From Ignavibacteriales bacterium (GTDB taxonomy: Bacteria > Bacteroidota > Ignavibacteria > T3Sed10-11): 59,673 nucleotides of DNA. Every line of letters begins with the position of its first letter. Positions within the stretch are counted from its first letter, which is position 1. Position numbers and translations under genes: made by a program. This document shows positions 18,180 through 28,077 of the stretch, piece after piece. Below the pieces are notes generated by a model. That model was given only the letters and a program-made list of their open reading frames with translations. It searched no databases and was not told the DNA's origin. The DNA lies in contig PWXV01000169.1 in NCBI GenBank assembly GCA_003568415.1, forward strand, positions 1-59,673. Reading direction: 5' to 3'.

Positions 18180-19475
18180 TTGATTTCACGTTACACACGC
18201 CCCGAAATGGGGGCTATCTGGTCTGAAAAAAATAAGTTTTCAGTTTGGCTTGAAATAGAAATTCTCGCTTGCGAAGCCCAGGCGGAATTAGGTGTAATTC
18301 CGAAAGATGCTGTCGCTGGTATCCGTAAAAAAGCCGCATTTGATGTCGATCGGATATTAGAGATTGAAGAAGAAGTCAAACACGACGTTATAGCATTTCT
18401 AACCAATGTTGCAGAGTATGTCGGACCCGAATCGAGGTTTATTCACCTCGGTATGACTTCTTCCGATGTGCTCGACACAGCACTTGCAGTACAGATGAAG
18501 CAATCGGGTGAGTTGTTAGTAAAAGGATTGCATTCATTATCCGATATCTTGCGGCAACAAGCACGTAAATATAAATCCACCATTATGGTGGGACGCACGC
18601 ATGGAATTCATGCAGAACCGACAACCTTCGGATTAAAACTTGCGCTCTGGTATGAAGAAAATAAACGGAATATCGACCGACTTATGCGGGCTATTGATAC
18701 AGTTGCAACGGGAAAAATTTCGGGAGCAGTCGGAACATATGAACATCTTGACCCCTCGGTTGAGGAATATGTTTGCGGCAAGCTCGGATTAAAACCCGAA
18801 CCGGTATCAACGCAGGTTGTGCAGCGTGACCGCCATGCGGAATTCATGTCGACTATTGCTGGTATCGGAGCCTCACTGGAAAAGATTGCAACCGAAATAC
18901 GGCATTTGCAAAAGACCGAGGTGCTCGAAGCGGAAGAATATTTTGCAAAGGGGCAAAAGGGATCTTCTGCTATGCCGCATAAACGCAATCCTATTATTAG
19001 TGAACGTCTTGCAGGACTTGCACGGGTATTGCGCGGTAATGCAACTGCTGCACTTGAAAATGTTGCTCTCTGGCACGAACGGGATATTTCGCATTCATCG
19101 GTCGAGCGGATTGTTATTCCCGATAGCTGTATCCTGCTCGATTATATGATTGCCAAAGCAAATGACCTGATTGCTAACTTGCTCGTGTATCCGGAACGAA
19201 TGATGGAAAACCTGAACAGAACAAACGGATTGATCGCATCGCAATCGGTTTTGCTTGCACTTACAAATAAGGGCATGAAACGGGAAGATGCGTACCGGAT
19301 CGTACAGCGCAATGCAATGAAGACCTGGGAGAATGGAACTCCATTTCGTGACATGCTCGGGACTGATGCTGAAGTGACAGGTATATTGAACGATGATGAA
19401 CTTAATTCATTATTCGATCTGAAGCGAAGCATCCGGCATGTTGATACTATATTTAAACGGGTCGGATTAGAGTAA
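18180..19475 (+). CDS. purB: Adenylosuccinate lyase
   Basis: A 431-residue fumarase/aspartase-superfamily lyase acting twice in purine synthesis (SAICAR to AICAR, and adenylosuccinate to AMP). The N-terminus ISRYTRPEM is typical, TSSDVLDTALAVQMK is present, and the superfamily signature is SSAMPHKRNPI (about residues 261-271). The start is TTG at 18180, because the overlapping ATG at 18175 runs straight into a stop. Confidence 0.94.
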   Translation: MISRYTRPEMGAIWSEKNKFSVWLEIEILACEAQAELGVIPKDAVAGIRKKAAFDVDRILEIEEEVKHDVIAFLTNVAEYVGPESRFIHLGMTSSDVLDTALAVQMKQSGELLVKGLHSLSDILRQQARKYKSTIMVGRTHGIHAEPTTFGLKLALWYEENKRNIDRLMRAIDTVATGKISGAVGTYEHLDPSVEEYVCGKLGLKPEPVSTQVVQRDRHAEFMSTIAGIGASLEKIATEIRHLQKTEVLEAEEYFAKGQKGSSAMPHKRNPIISERLAGLARVLRGNATAALENVALWHERDISHSSVERIVIPDSCILLDYMIAKANDLIANLLVYPERMMENLNRTNGLIASQSVLLALTNKGMKREDAYRIVQRNAMKTWENGTPFRDMLGTDAEVTGILNDDELNSLFDLKRSIRHVDTIFKRVGLE

Positions 19476-19594
19476 AAGTTTATAGACAATTAAAATGAAT
19501 AATCACTAATTACACGAATAAACACTAATAGTTTTCTCAGCTATTGATTTTGGTGTAACAAAGCTATTCCCAATAAACCGAACAAGGAGGCCGT

Positions 19595-21082
19595 ATGGCT
19601 ACGAAATATCAAAACTTTATAAACGGAAAATGGGTTGACGCGAAATCCGGTGAGACATTTGAAAACCGGAACCCCGCAAACTGGAACGAACTTATCGGAA
19701 CATTTCCGAAATCGGGAAAGGAAGATGTAGATGAGGCTGTAAAAGCTGCACGGAAAGCATATGAAAAATGGCGTCTGGTACCCGCACCTGAGCGGGGTGA
19801 TATCATGAAAAAAGCCGGTGATATTATGGTCAGCCGGAAACGTGAGCTTGCTGAACTAATGACGCGTGAGATGGGGAAAGTACTTGCCGAGACAATGGGC
19901 GATGTTCAGGAAGGTATCGATACGGCATACTATGCATTTGGTGAGGGAAGACGGTTGTTCGGTAAAACGGTTCCGTCTGAGTTGCGGGATAAATTTGCTA
20001 TGGCTATGCGTGTACCGATTGGTGTCGCAGGTATGATTACACCATGGAATTTCCCGATGGCAATTCCAACCTGGAAGATCTTTCCTGCATTGCTCTGCGG
20101 CAATACGGTAGTATTTAAACCGGCATCCGATACTCCGGCAACTGCGACCGAATTTGTAAAGATATTAGTTGAAGCGGGTGTCCCCGAGGGTGCAGTAAAC
20201 ATTGTACATGGAGGTGGTGGTGCGGTTGGTAATGCTATTACCGAACATCCGGATATTGATCTTATCGGATTTACCGGTTCATCCGATATAGGTAAAAAAA
20301 TTTCTGCCTCAGCAGCAGGCACTTTAAAGCGTGTGTCGCTCGAACTCGGCGGTAAGAATGCACAAATTGTGATGGATGACGCCGACCTAAAGCTCGCCCT
20401 CGATGGTGTATTATGGGGTGCCTTTGGTACAACAGGGCAAAGATGTACTGCAACGAGCCGTCTGTTAGTCCATGAAAAAGTATATGATAAATTTATGTCC
20501 GATTTAATTGAGCGTACCAAACAGCTGAAACTCGGTGACGGTTTGAAGAAGGATGTCGAAGTAGGTCCGTTGATCAATGAAGGGCAGCGAAAAAGTGTTC
20601 ACAGCTACGTCGAGATCGGACAAAAAGAAGGTGCCAAAATGCTGACAGGTGGTGACAGTGCAACAGGTGATGGATTGAGTGATGGATGGTTCTATCAACC
20701 GACAATATTTACGGATGTCACTGCCGATATGCGGATTGCAAAAGAGGAGATATTTGGTCCGGTATTATCGATCATCAAAATTAAATCCCTTGAGGAGGGA
20801 ATTAAAACACTGAATGATTCGATATACGGGTTATCTTCATCGATATATACTCAGGATGTAAATAATGCATTCAAAGCCATGCGCGATATGGAAGCAGGTA
20901 TCAGTTATATTAATGGGCCGACTATCGGTGCTGAATGCCATATGCCGTTTGGCGGTGTGAAAGAGACCGGTAACGGCCATCGCGAAGGCGGCTGGGCAGT
21001 ATATGAATTTTATTCAGAATGGAAATCTGTCTACGTCGACTTCAGCGGTAAATTACAACGCGCACAGATTGATAATTACTAA
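19595..21082 (+). CDS. NAD(P)+-dependent aldehyde dehydrogenase, probably 2-aminoadipate 6-semialdehyde dehydrogenase
   Basis: A 495-residue aldehyde dehydrogenase with the Rossmann signature TPWNFPMAIPTWK, the GFTGSSDIG loop, the general base in LELGGKNAQ and the catalytic Cys in TTGQRCTATSR. AAGGAGG precedes the ATG. The lysine 6-aminotransferase gene follows after 56 bp. Its product is 2-aminoadipate semialdehyde (or cyclic piperideine carboxylate), so oxidation to 2-aminoadipate is the likely reaction. The substrate is inferred from this context. Confidence 0.88.
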   Translation: MATKYQNFINGKWVDAKSGETFENRNPANWNELIGTFPKSGKEDVDEAVKAARKAYEKWRLVPAPERGDIMKKAGDIMVSRKRELAELMTREMGKVLAETMGDVQEGIDTAYYAFGEGRRLFGKTVPSELRDKFAMAMRVPIGVAGMITPWNFPMAIPTWKIFPALLCGNTVVFKPASDTPATATEFVKILVEAGVPEGAVNIVHGGGGAVGNAITEHPDIDLIGFTGSSDIGKKISASAAGTLKRVSLELGGKNAQIVMDDADLKLALDGVLWGAFGTTGQRCTATSRLLVHEKVYDKFMSDLIERTKQLKLGDGLKKDVEVGPLINEGQRKSVHSYVEIGQKEGAKMLTGGDSATGDGLSDGWFYQPTIFTDVTADMRIAKEEIFGPVLSIIKIKSLEEGIKTLNDSIYGLSSSIYTQDVNNAFKAMRDMEAGISYINGPTIGAECHMPFGGVKETGNGHREGGWAVYEFYSEWKSVYVDFSGKLQRAQIDNY

Positions 21083-21138
21083 AAACTACGGAAGTATTAT
21101 CCGCAAACTGAATACTCGAAACTAAAAACTGAATATAT

Positions 21139-22482
21139 ATGACTTCAAACACTATCTTAAACCCGAATATCCACATCGATCCGTCCGAGGTGCATAGTAC
21201 GCTCAAAAAGTATATGGTCGCTGACGGTATGCCGATCGTTGTGGATCTGGAAAAGAGCAGCGGAACCGATATTATCGATGCTAAAACCGGCAATCGGTAT
21301 ATTGATCTGTTTAGCTTCTTTGCTTCACTACCGGTGAGTTTAAATCACCCTAAATTACACGATCCGGATTTTGAGGAGAAATTGCTCCGCGCGGCACGGA
21401 CGAAAACGGCAAATCCCGATGCGTTTACCGTCGAGATGGCTGAGTTTGTTGAAACATTTGCGCGTATAGCAAAACCGGAATCATTTATCCATACCTTTTT
21501 TATTGAGGGAGGTGCACTCGGAGTTGAAAATGCACTGAAAGCGGCATTTGATTGGAAGGTTCGGAAAAACTTCGAACGCGGATACCGGGAAGAACGGGGG
21601 CACCAGGTTATTCATTTCCGGCAGGCATTCCACGGCCGGACAGGGTACACTATGTCGCTCACTAATACCAATCCGCTGAAAGTGAAATATTTCCCGAAAT
21701 TCAAATGGCCCCGTGTTATCAACCCGGCGCTGCGTTATCCGATTAATGAAAACACACTCAATGATACCGAAAAGCTTGAACAGCAGGCGATTGCACAGGT
21801 GAAGGATGCATTTCACTATCATAAAGATGACATTGCCGCGATTATTATCGAGCCAATTCAATCCGAAGGTGGGGATAATCACTTCCGGAGAGAATTCCTC
21901 CAGGAACTTCGCCGTCTTGCCGATGAAAATGAAGCGATGTTGATCTTTGATGAGGTCCAAACCGGTATGGGACTCACCGGTAAGATGTGGGCTTATGAAT
22001 GGTTCGTTGAACCTGATATGGTGGCATTTGGAAAGAAGATGCAGGTGTGCGGCTTCATGAGCACAAAGCGAGTTGATGAAGTTGAGGATAACGTGTTTAG
22101 CACCGCCTGGCGAATTAATTCTACCTGGGGTGGAAGTTTGACCGACATGGTACGAGCTACCAGATATTTACAGATCATAGAAGAGGATACCCTCATTGAT
22201 AATGCAGCAAGTATGGGCGAAGTAATTCTTCGACGATGCAATAAACTGCGTGAAGACTATCCTGAATTAGTGAGCAATGTTCGCGGACGTGGTTTGCTTG
22301 CTGCCATTGATCTTCCATCAGGATCACAGCGTGATATGTTCCGCAAGAAATTACTTGAAAATGGTGTGATCATGCTTCCGTGTGGTGAACGCGGTATGCG
22401 CTTCCGGCCGCCGCTCGATATAAAAGAGGAGGCGATAGACGAAGCTATTGATATTATGAGAAAAGTGCTGAAGGATATCTAA
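21139..22482 (+). CDS. lat: L-lysine 6-transaminase
   Basis: Class III PLP aminotransferase of 447 residues that moves the epsilon-amino group of lysine to 2-oxoglutarate. Features typical of the Lat group include the start region NIHIDPSEVHSTLKKYMV, FHGRTGYTMSLTN, IIEPIQSEGGDNHFR, the LIFDEVQTGMG active-site Asp and FGKKMQVCG with the PLP lysine. With the preceding aldehyde dehydrogenase it forms a two-step lysine catabolism module. Confidence 0.9.
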   Translation: MTSNTILNPNIHIDPSEVHSTLKKYMVADGMPIVVDLEKSSGTDIIDAKTGNRYIDLFSFFASLPVSLNHPKLHDPDFEEKLLRAARTKTANPDAFTVEMAEFVETFARIAKPESFIHTFFIEGGALGVENALKAAFDWKVRKNFERGYREERGHQVIHFRQAFHGRTGYTMSLTNTNPLKVKYFPKFKWPRVINPALRYPINENTLNDTEKLEQQAIAQVKDAFHYHKDDIAAIIIEPIQSEGGDNHFRREFLQELRRLADENEAMLIFDEVQTGMGLTGKMWAYEWFVEPDMVAFGKKMQVCGFMSTKRVDEVEDNVFSTAWRINSTWGGSLTDMVRATRYLQIIEEDTLIDNAASMGEVILRRCNKLREDYPELVSNVRGRGLLAAIDLPSGSQRDMFRKKLLENGVIMLPCGERGMRFRPPLDIKEEAIDEAIDIMRKVLKDI

Positions 22483-22507
22483 GGAAAAGATTAAAGGCAC
22501 ACTGTAC

Positions 22508-22583
22508 GCATGCATGCAATCATGCGAATATTACTATGGTAGCGTAAAAGTATGGATGCAATGCTCCATGATTGCATGTATGC
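22508..22583. repeat. Imperfect inverted repeat downstream of lat
   Basis: A 17-nt arm at 22508-22524 (GCATGCATGCAATCATG) and its complement at 22567-22583 differ at one position, with 42 nt between. It lies 25 bp after the lat stop. The loop is long and there is no T-run, so it is not a typical terminator. The core TGCAATCATGC recurs at 25791-25801 before glnS. Confidence 0.55.
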
Positions 22584-22644
22584 AGCGTGGTTACATAATT
22601 GTAGCTTTTTACAGTAATATCGTTGAGAATGATTATATATTACT

Positions 22645-23487
22645 ATGGAAACATTACGTTCCGATAAAGAACCCCTGAAACTCGACTATAAACTTGTTGA
22701 GAAAGTTCTTGTTAAGTTTATTAAGGAAGAACTTGCATCTGCAGGACTATCTAAAGCAGTAATCGGTTTATCCGGCGGTGTTGATTCAGCGGTATCGTGT
22801 GCTCTGGCTGCACGCGCCCTCGGACCGGAAAATGTGCTTGCGGTTATCATACCTTTTAAAACCAGCAGTCCTGACTCAATAACCGATGCTGAAAAAGTAA
22901 TTGGCAGTACAGGGATACAAAGTGAAATCGTCGATATTACACAAATGGCTGAGCCTTACCTGAACGATAATGATGAACTCGGGAAGGTACGTATCGGTAA
23001 TGTGCTGGCACGTTTGCGAATGATCGTTCTGTATGACAGGTCCGCACGTGAGAAAGCACTTGTCATCGGTGCAAGCAATAAATCGGAACTGATGCTCGGC
23101 TACGGTACACTACACGGCGATCTCGCCTCGGCAATAAATCCGATCGGTGATCTGTATAAAACACAGGTATGGGATCTTGCCCGGCATCTCGGTTTACCGG
23201 AAAGTGTGATTGTGAAAAAACCGACGGCTGATCTCTGGGAAGGACAAACCGACGAAGATGAACTCGGTTTTACCTATCAGGAGGTGGATAGATTATTGTA
23301 TTATATGATCGATGAACGGCGCAGCGATACTGAACTGCAAGGTTTGGGATATTCAAAGAGTTTTATTCATCAGGTGCGCGAAATGGTTCGGAAGAATCAA
23401 TTCAAACGTCGTATGCCGCTCATTGCAAAAATATCAAACAGAACGGTGAATGTCGATTTCAGATATGTCCGGGATTGGGGGACGTAG
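22645..23487 (+). CDS. nadE: NH3-dependent NAD+ synthetase
   Basis: A 280-residue adenine-nucleotide alpha-hydrolase enzyme that amidates deamido-NAD+. The ATP-binding P-loop SGGVDSAVS (about residues 45-53) and the downstream GTLHGDLASAINPIGDLYK and KKPTADLWEGQTDEDELG segments are diagnostic. There is no N-terminal glutaminase domain, so ammonia is the predicted nitrogen donor. Confidence 0.93.
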   Translation: METLRSDKEPLKLDYKLVEKVLVKFIKEELASAGLSKAVIGLSGGVDSAVSCALAARALGPENVLAVIIPFKTSSPDSITDAEKVIGSTGIQSEIVDITQMAEPYLNDNDELGKVRIGNVLARLRMIVLYDRSAREKALVIGASNKSELMLGYGTLHGDLASAINPIGDLYKTQVWDLARHLGLPESVIVKKPTADLWEGQTDEDELGFTYQEVDRLLYYMIDERRSDTELQGLGYSKSFIHQVREMVRKNQFKRRMPLIAKISNRTVNVDFRYVRDWGT

Positions 23488-23563
23488 CAATACATCAAGA
23501 ACCAGTAAATCACCATAAATCAATCAACCATTCGTTCAATCTTTTAGATTATTTGGAGAGATG

Positions 23564-23587
23564 GATTGATGGAATGATGAATTGATG
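23564..23587 (+). repeat. Three tandem 8-nt units before rsmI
   Basis: GATTGATG, GAATGATG and AATTGATG follow each other directly, ending 7 nt before the rsmI start codon. The tract is short and imperfect. It replaces an obvious Shine-Dalgarno sequence. Confidence 0.4.
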
Positions 23588-23594
23588 GGTACTT

Positions 23595-24290
23595 ATGAAT
23601 ACCGAAACATATTCCGGTATACTTTATATCGTCTCGACACCGATTGGTAATCTTGATGACATTACACGGCGTGCGGTGAAAGTGCTTGAGGAAGTCGATG
23701 CGGTTGTGGCTGAGGATACCCGAAAAACCTCGATCTTGCTGCAACATCTCGGCGTATCAAAAACGTTAGTAAGTTATCACGAACATAACGAGCATAAGCG
23801 GACGGGTGAGCTTATCCGTAAACTCGAATCGGGTATGTCGCTGGCATTGGTTTCGGATGCCGGGACACCGGGAATTTCCGACCCGGGTTTTCTTATTGTC
23901 CGCGAATGCTTGAAGTATAATATACGTGTTGTTCCTATCCCCGGTGCATCGGCATTGCTTGCGGCATTGGTCGTGGGCGGCTTGCCGATGGACAGGTTTG
24001 TGTTTGAGGGTTTTCTTCCTCATAAAAAAGGTCGCAAAACGCGCATTGAATCTTTCAAACAGGAGGAGCGGACGGTCGTTCTCTATGAGTCGCCGCACCG
24101 TATAGTACGCACCCTCAGAGAACTACGTGAAGTGTTGGGAGACCGACAGGCGGTTATCGGTCGCGAGTTGACGAAAAAGTTCGAAGAAATCGTCCGAGGC
24201 AGACTCAGCGAACTCGAACAACATTTTGCATCGAAGCCAATCAAAGGTGAATTTGTTTTAATTGTTGCTGGCAGTAAATATAAAGAATAA
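23595..24290 (+). CDS. rsmI: 16S rRNA (cytidine(1402)-2'-O)-methyltransferase
   Basis: Tetrapyrrole-methylase-fold enzyme of 231 residues that 2'-O-methylates C1402 of 16S rRNA. Diagnostic stretches are LYIVSTPIGNLDDITRRAV, VVAEDTRKTSILL, LVSDAGTPGISDPGF, VPIPGASALLAALV and the ESPHRIVRTL motif. It ends 6 bp before gltX. Confidence 0.94.
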   Translation: MNTETYSGILYIVSTPIGNLDDITRRAVKVLEEVDAVVAEDTRKTSILLQHLGVSKTLVSYHEHNEHKRTGELIRKLESGMSLALVSDAGTPGISDPGFLIVRECLKYNIRVVPIPGASALLAALVVGGLPMDRFVFEGFLPHKKGRKTRIESFKQEERTVVLYESPHRIVRTLRELREVLGDRQAVIGRELTKKFEEIVRGRLSELEQHFASKPIKGEFVLIVAGSKYKE

Positions 24291-24296
24291 AAATAT

Positions 24297-25727
24297 ATGA
24301 TAAGAACCAGGTTTGCACCAAGTCCGACCGGCTTTTTACACGTCGGCGGTTTACGAACAGCGTTGTTTAACTATCTTCTAGCCCGAAAAGAGGGTGGCAA
24401 GCTTGTTCTTCGAATCGAAGATACCGACCAGAAACGCCGCGTCGATGAGGCGGTTCAGCAGATAATCGATATGCTGCACTGGGCAGGTATCGATTATGAT
24501 GAAGGTCCGGGAAAAGAAGATAAATACGGTCCGTATATACAATCCGAACGGCTCGAATTGTATAAACAACATGCACAACAATTAATTGAGGCAGGACACG
24601 CATATTATTGTTTCTGTTCATCTGAACGCATTGAGCGGGTCCGTCAGGAACAGATTGCTAACAAACAACATCCGGGATATGACCGTGCGTGCAGAAATAT
24701 ATCGCCGGATGATGCAAGGGAAAATATCGAGAGCGGGGATACGTATGTTGTACGGATGAAACTTCCGCTTGAAGGGGAACGGGTGTTTACCGATCTTGTG
24801 CGCGGTGTAGTTCGTATTCCGTATAATGTGCTGGATGATCAGGTAATTATCAAGTCTGACGGATACCCGACATATCATCTTGCAGTGGTGGTCGATGATC
24901 ACCATATGCACGTATCCCATATAATACGGGGAGAGGAATGGCTCTCAAGTACGCCGAAGCATTTTTTATTGTATGAATATTTTGGTTGGGAGCCGCCGCA
25001 GATGGCACATCTCCCGCTGCTGCTTAATCCTGACCGGTCAAAGTTAAGTAAACGTTCGGGCCATGTCGCTGTTGAGGATTATAAAGCGATGGGTATATTA
25101 CCTGAAGCGCTTGTAAACTTCGTTGCGTTGCTGGGATGGAATCCCGGTGATGATCGTGAGCTGTTTACAATTGAGGAGCTCGTCGAAGAATTTTCCATTG
25201 AAAAAGTAAATAAAGCCGGTGCAGTATTCGATATTGAAAAGCTTAAATGGATGAACAGTGAGTATATCAAAAAATGTCCCGTCGGTAGACTTACTGATCT
25301 CGTGAAACCGTATTTACAGGATGCCGGTTATGATATTTCAGATTCCAACAAACTGGAAAAGGTTGTCGAGATCATCCGTACAAGAATCACAACTCTTCCG
25401 GAAGCCGCCGAACAGGCGCAGTTTGCGTATCAATCTGAGATTGCCCCTGAAGATGACGAAGCAAAAGAGTTGGTGAGTATGGAGTCATCCAAAAAGCTTT
25501 TCTCGGTTTTACACGAAAGGTTGACTGAGAATGCTATTGTAAATGGTGATGAGTTTAAGGCTAAAGTTCAGGAAATCGGTAAGGAGCTTGCATTAAAAGG
25601 AAAACTACTGTTTATGCCGATCCGCGTTGCGCTAACCGGTAGAGCAAAAGGTCCCGATCTGCCACATCTTGTGGATATCCTGGGCGTTGACGAGGTGATG
25701 AAGCGTATTGCAAAATGGAAAGAATAA
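24297..25727 (+). CDS. gltX: Glutamyl-tRNA synthetase
   Basis: Class I synthetase of 476 residues. The HIGH-type motif is in FAPSPTGFLHVGGLRTALFN and the KMSKS-type motif is KLSKRSG. The C-terminal helical anticodon-binding domain is complete. Since glnS is present downstream, a discriminating (Glu-specific) enzyme is likely. Confidence 0.95.
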   Translation: MIRTRFAPSPTGFLHVGGLRTALFNYLLARKEGGKLVLRIEDTDQKRRVDEAVQQIIDMLHWAGIDYDEGPGKEDKYGPYIQSERLELYKQHAQQLIEAGHAYYCFCSSERIERVRQEQIANKQHPGYDRACRNISPDDARENIESGDTYVVRMKLPLEGERVFTDLVRGVVRIPYNVLDDQVIIKSDGYPTYHLAVVVDDHHMHVSHIIRGEEWLSSTPKHFLLYEYFGWEPPQMAHLPLLLNPDRSKLSKRSGHVAVEDYKAMGILPEALVNFVALLGWNPGDDRELFTIEELVEEFSIEKVNKAGAVFDIEKLKWMNSEYIKKCPVGRLTDLVKPYLQDAGYDISDSNKLEKVVEIIRTRITTLPEAAEQAQFAYQSEIAPEDDEAKELVSMESSKKLFSVLHERLTENAIVNGDEFKAKVQEIGKELALKGKLLFMPIRVALTGRAKGPDLPHLVDILGVDEVMKRIAKWKE

Positions 25728-25856
25728 CATTGATCACTTAAACACCTCATCATTCGATCCCAATTATAACAGATATAACGGAATATAATTTGCAATCATG
25801 CATTAATGCAAACATATTATAATAATTGATTGAACAACTAATTGATAGCAGGACAT

Positions 25857-27539
25857 ATGGAAGAAAAAACAACTACACCATCACATTTTATACGTACTAT
25901 TATTCGTGAAGATAAAAAGAATGGCAAGAACGACGGCCGTGTGCACACCCGGTTCCCTCCCGAGCCGAATGGCTACCTGCATATCGGTCATGCAAAGTCG
26001 ATATGTCTTAACTTCGGTATGGCGGAGGAGTTCGACGGGAAATGTAATCTTCGTTTCGACGACACAAATCCCGAGAAAGAAGAAGTTGAATATGTTGAGT
26101 CAATCAAGGAGGATGTGCGCTGGCTCGGATTCGACTGGGAGGATCGTGAGTATTATGCATCCGATTATTTTGAACAATTATATGAATTTGCAATAGAGTT
26201 GATTAAGAAGGGGAAGGCGTATGTCGATCACCTGACACCGGATCAGATACGTAAGTATCGGGGGACATTGACTGAGCCCGGTAAAAATAGTCCCTATCGT
26301 GACCGCACGGTGGAAGAAAACCTCGAGTTGTTTGAGAAAATGCGCAACGGTGATTTCGGAGAGGGAGAGTGTGTCTTACGTGCAAAAATAGACATGGCAT
26401 CACCGAATATTAATATGCGCGATCCGGCGTTATACCGGATTAAAAAAGCTCACCATCATCGTACCGGTGATAAATGGGTGATCTATCCGATGTATGATTT
26501 TGCGCATGCCCTGTCAGATGCGATTGAGCATATCACACACTCATTATGTACGCTTGAATTTGAGGATCATCGTCCGTTATACGATTGGTGTGTTGAAAAT
26601 GTATCCGCACCGTCCCGGCCAGTGCAAATAGAATTTGCCCGGTTGAATTTAAGCTATACGGTTTTGAGTAAACGCAAACTGCTGCAGTTGGTACGTGAGA
26701 AATATGTCGATGGTTGGGATGACCCGCGTATGCCGACCATTTCCGGGTTCCGTAGGCGCGGTTACACGCCGGAGTCCGTACGTGACTTCTCAGAGCGTAT
26801 CGGTGTAGCAAAGAAAGACAGTATCGTGGATCTTTCATTACTTGAATTCTGCTTACGTGAAGATCTTAATAAACGAGCAGAACGAAGAATGGCAGTATTA
26901 CGGCCACTAAAAGTCGTCATCGAAAATTATCCGGAAGGTCAGACCGAAGAACTTGATGCAGTTAATAATCCGGAAGACGATTCTATGGGGATGCGTAAAG
27001 TACCGTTCTCCCGGGAGATTTACATCGAACGAACCGACTTTATGGAAGATCCGCCAAAGAAATTTTTCAGATTATATCCGGGCAATGAGGTGCGTTTGCG
27101 ATACGCCTATTTCATTACATGCACAGATGTGGTTAAGGACGAAAATGGTGAGATAATTGAGCTTCGTTGTACGTATGATCCGGCATCACGCGGTGGAAAT
27201 TCTCCCGATGGTAGAAAAGTACGCGGAACGATTCACTGGGTATCAGTTCCGCACGCAGTTGATGCTGAAGTGCGGTTATACGATAATCTCTTTAAGAAAC
27301 CCGACCCGGATGATGTCGATGAAGGCCGGACATTTCTCGATAATATCAATCCGAATTCACTCGAGGTAGTCAATACCAAAGCGGAGCCGGCAATTGGCGA
27401 GGTGCAAGCAGGTGATAATTTTCAGTTTGAAAGAATGGGTTACTTCGTCGCAGATAAAAAGGAACATACTTCAGGGAAGCCGGTCTTCAACCGGTCAGTA
27501 ACCCTTCGTGATACATGGGCGAAGATAAGTAAGAAATAA
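25857..27539 (+). CDS. glnS: Glutaminyl-tRNA synthetase
   Basis: Class I synthetase of 560 residues that charges tRNA-Gln directly. [18 protein letters not shown] holds the HIGH motif, and VLSKRKL the KMSKS-type motif. [15 protein letters not shown] and two C-terminal anticodon-binding beta-barrels are typical of GlnS and not of GltX. The ATG at 25857 is chosen because AGGA lies about 7 nt upstream; the frame also has a TTG at 25842. A directly charging GlnS in bacteria is usually thought to have come from eukaryotes by transfer. Confidence 0.95.
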   Translation: MEEKTTTPSHFIRTIIREDKKNGKNDGRVHTRFPPEPNGYLHIGHAKSICLNFGMAEEFDGKCNLRFDDTNPEKEEVEYVESIKEDVRWLGFDWEDREYYASDYFEQLYEFAIELIKKGKAYVDHLTPDQIRKYRGTLTEPGKNSPYRDRTVEENLELFEKMRNGDFGEGECVLRAKIDMASPNINMRDPALYRIKKAHHHRTGDKWVIYPMYDFAHALSDAIEHITHSLCTLEFEDHRPLYDWCVENVSAPSRPVQIEFARLNLSYTVLSKRKLLQLVREKYVDGWDDPRMPTISGFRRRGYTPESVRDFSERIGVAKKDSIVDLSLLEFCLREDLNKRAERRMAVLRPLKVVIENYPEGQTEELDAVNNPEDDSMGMRKVPFSREIYIERTDFMEDPPKKFFRLYPGNEVRLRYAYFITCTDVVKDENGEIIELRCTYDPASRGGNSPDGRKVRGTIHWVSVPHAVDAEVRLYDNLFKKPDPDDVDEGRTFLDNINPNSLEVVNTKAEPAIGEVQAGDNFQFERMGYFVADKKEHTSGKPVFNRSVTLRDTWAKISKK

Positions 27540-27614
27540 AAAATCGCCGTATGTAAATACATGCCGGCATGGTGAGTTCCATATTACCTTAATTATTCTA
27601 TTCTGTCATACCCC

Positions 27615-27643
27615 TTGACATTCCAGTTTCATATCATTATATT
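27615..27643 (+). promoter_or_regulatory. sigma-70-type promoter of groESL
   Basis: A perfect -35 TTGACA (27615-27620), a 17-bp spacer, and a -10 TATATT (27638-27643) lie just upstream of the CIRCE operator. The predicted start site falls within the operator, as expected for HrcA repression. Confidence 0.85.
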
Positions 27644-27644
27644 A

Positions 27645-27671
27645 TTAGCACTCTTTAAAAATGAGTGCTAA
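27645..27671 (+). promoter_or_regulatory. CIRCE operator (HrcA binding site)
   Basis: A perfect inverted repeat, TTAGCACTC, nine bases, GAGTGCTAA, matches the CIRCE consensus exactly. It sits immediately after the groESL -10 box, so heat-shock control by HrcA is strongly indicated. The hrcA gene is not in the window. Confidence 0.95.
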
Positions 27672-27739
27672 TAATTAGCGGCAAATCCATTATAAATAAT
27701 AACTTATAAACAATGGTTTACTAACTTGGAGGATATTCT

Positions 27740-28024
27740 ATGAACATTAAACCATTAGCAGATCGTGTGGTAGTAAAACCTGCCCCAGCCGAAGAGAAGA
27801 CAAAAGGGGGCATCATCCTTCCCGATACCGCAAAAGAAAAACCGGTTCAGGGCGAAGTAGTTGCAGTTGGTCCCGGCCGTGTTTCTGACGACGGTAAGAA
27901 AATCCCGATGGAAGTTAAAAAGGGAGACAAAGTTTTATACGGCAAGTACTCTGGCACTGAAGTAACAATCGACGGTGAAGAGTACCTCATTATGCGCGAA
28001 AGCGATCTTTTCGCAATTGTCTAA
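27740..28024 (+). CDS. groS: Co-chaperonin GroES
   Basis: A 94-residue Hsp10 that caps the GroEL ring. The N-terminus [14 protein letters not shown], the mobile-loop region [13 protein letters not shown] and the C-terminal [15 protein letters not shown] are canonical. The Shine-Dalgarno GGAGG lies 8 nt before the ATG. Confidence 0.97.
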   Translation: MNIKPLADRVVVKPAPAEEKTKGGIILPDTAKEKPVQGEVVAVGPGRVSDDGKKIPMEVKKGDKVLYGKYSGTEVTIDGEEYLIMRESDLFAIV

Positions 28025-28077
28025 CCAAAAAGTTTGAAATAATAACTATAAATCAAAGAAGAAGGAGAAGTTGACAT

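Noticed and set aside
19930-20577. 215-codon open frame antisense to the aldehyde dehydrogenase
   Set aside because: The sense strand has all catalytic motifs; no start site or domain is seen on the other strand.
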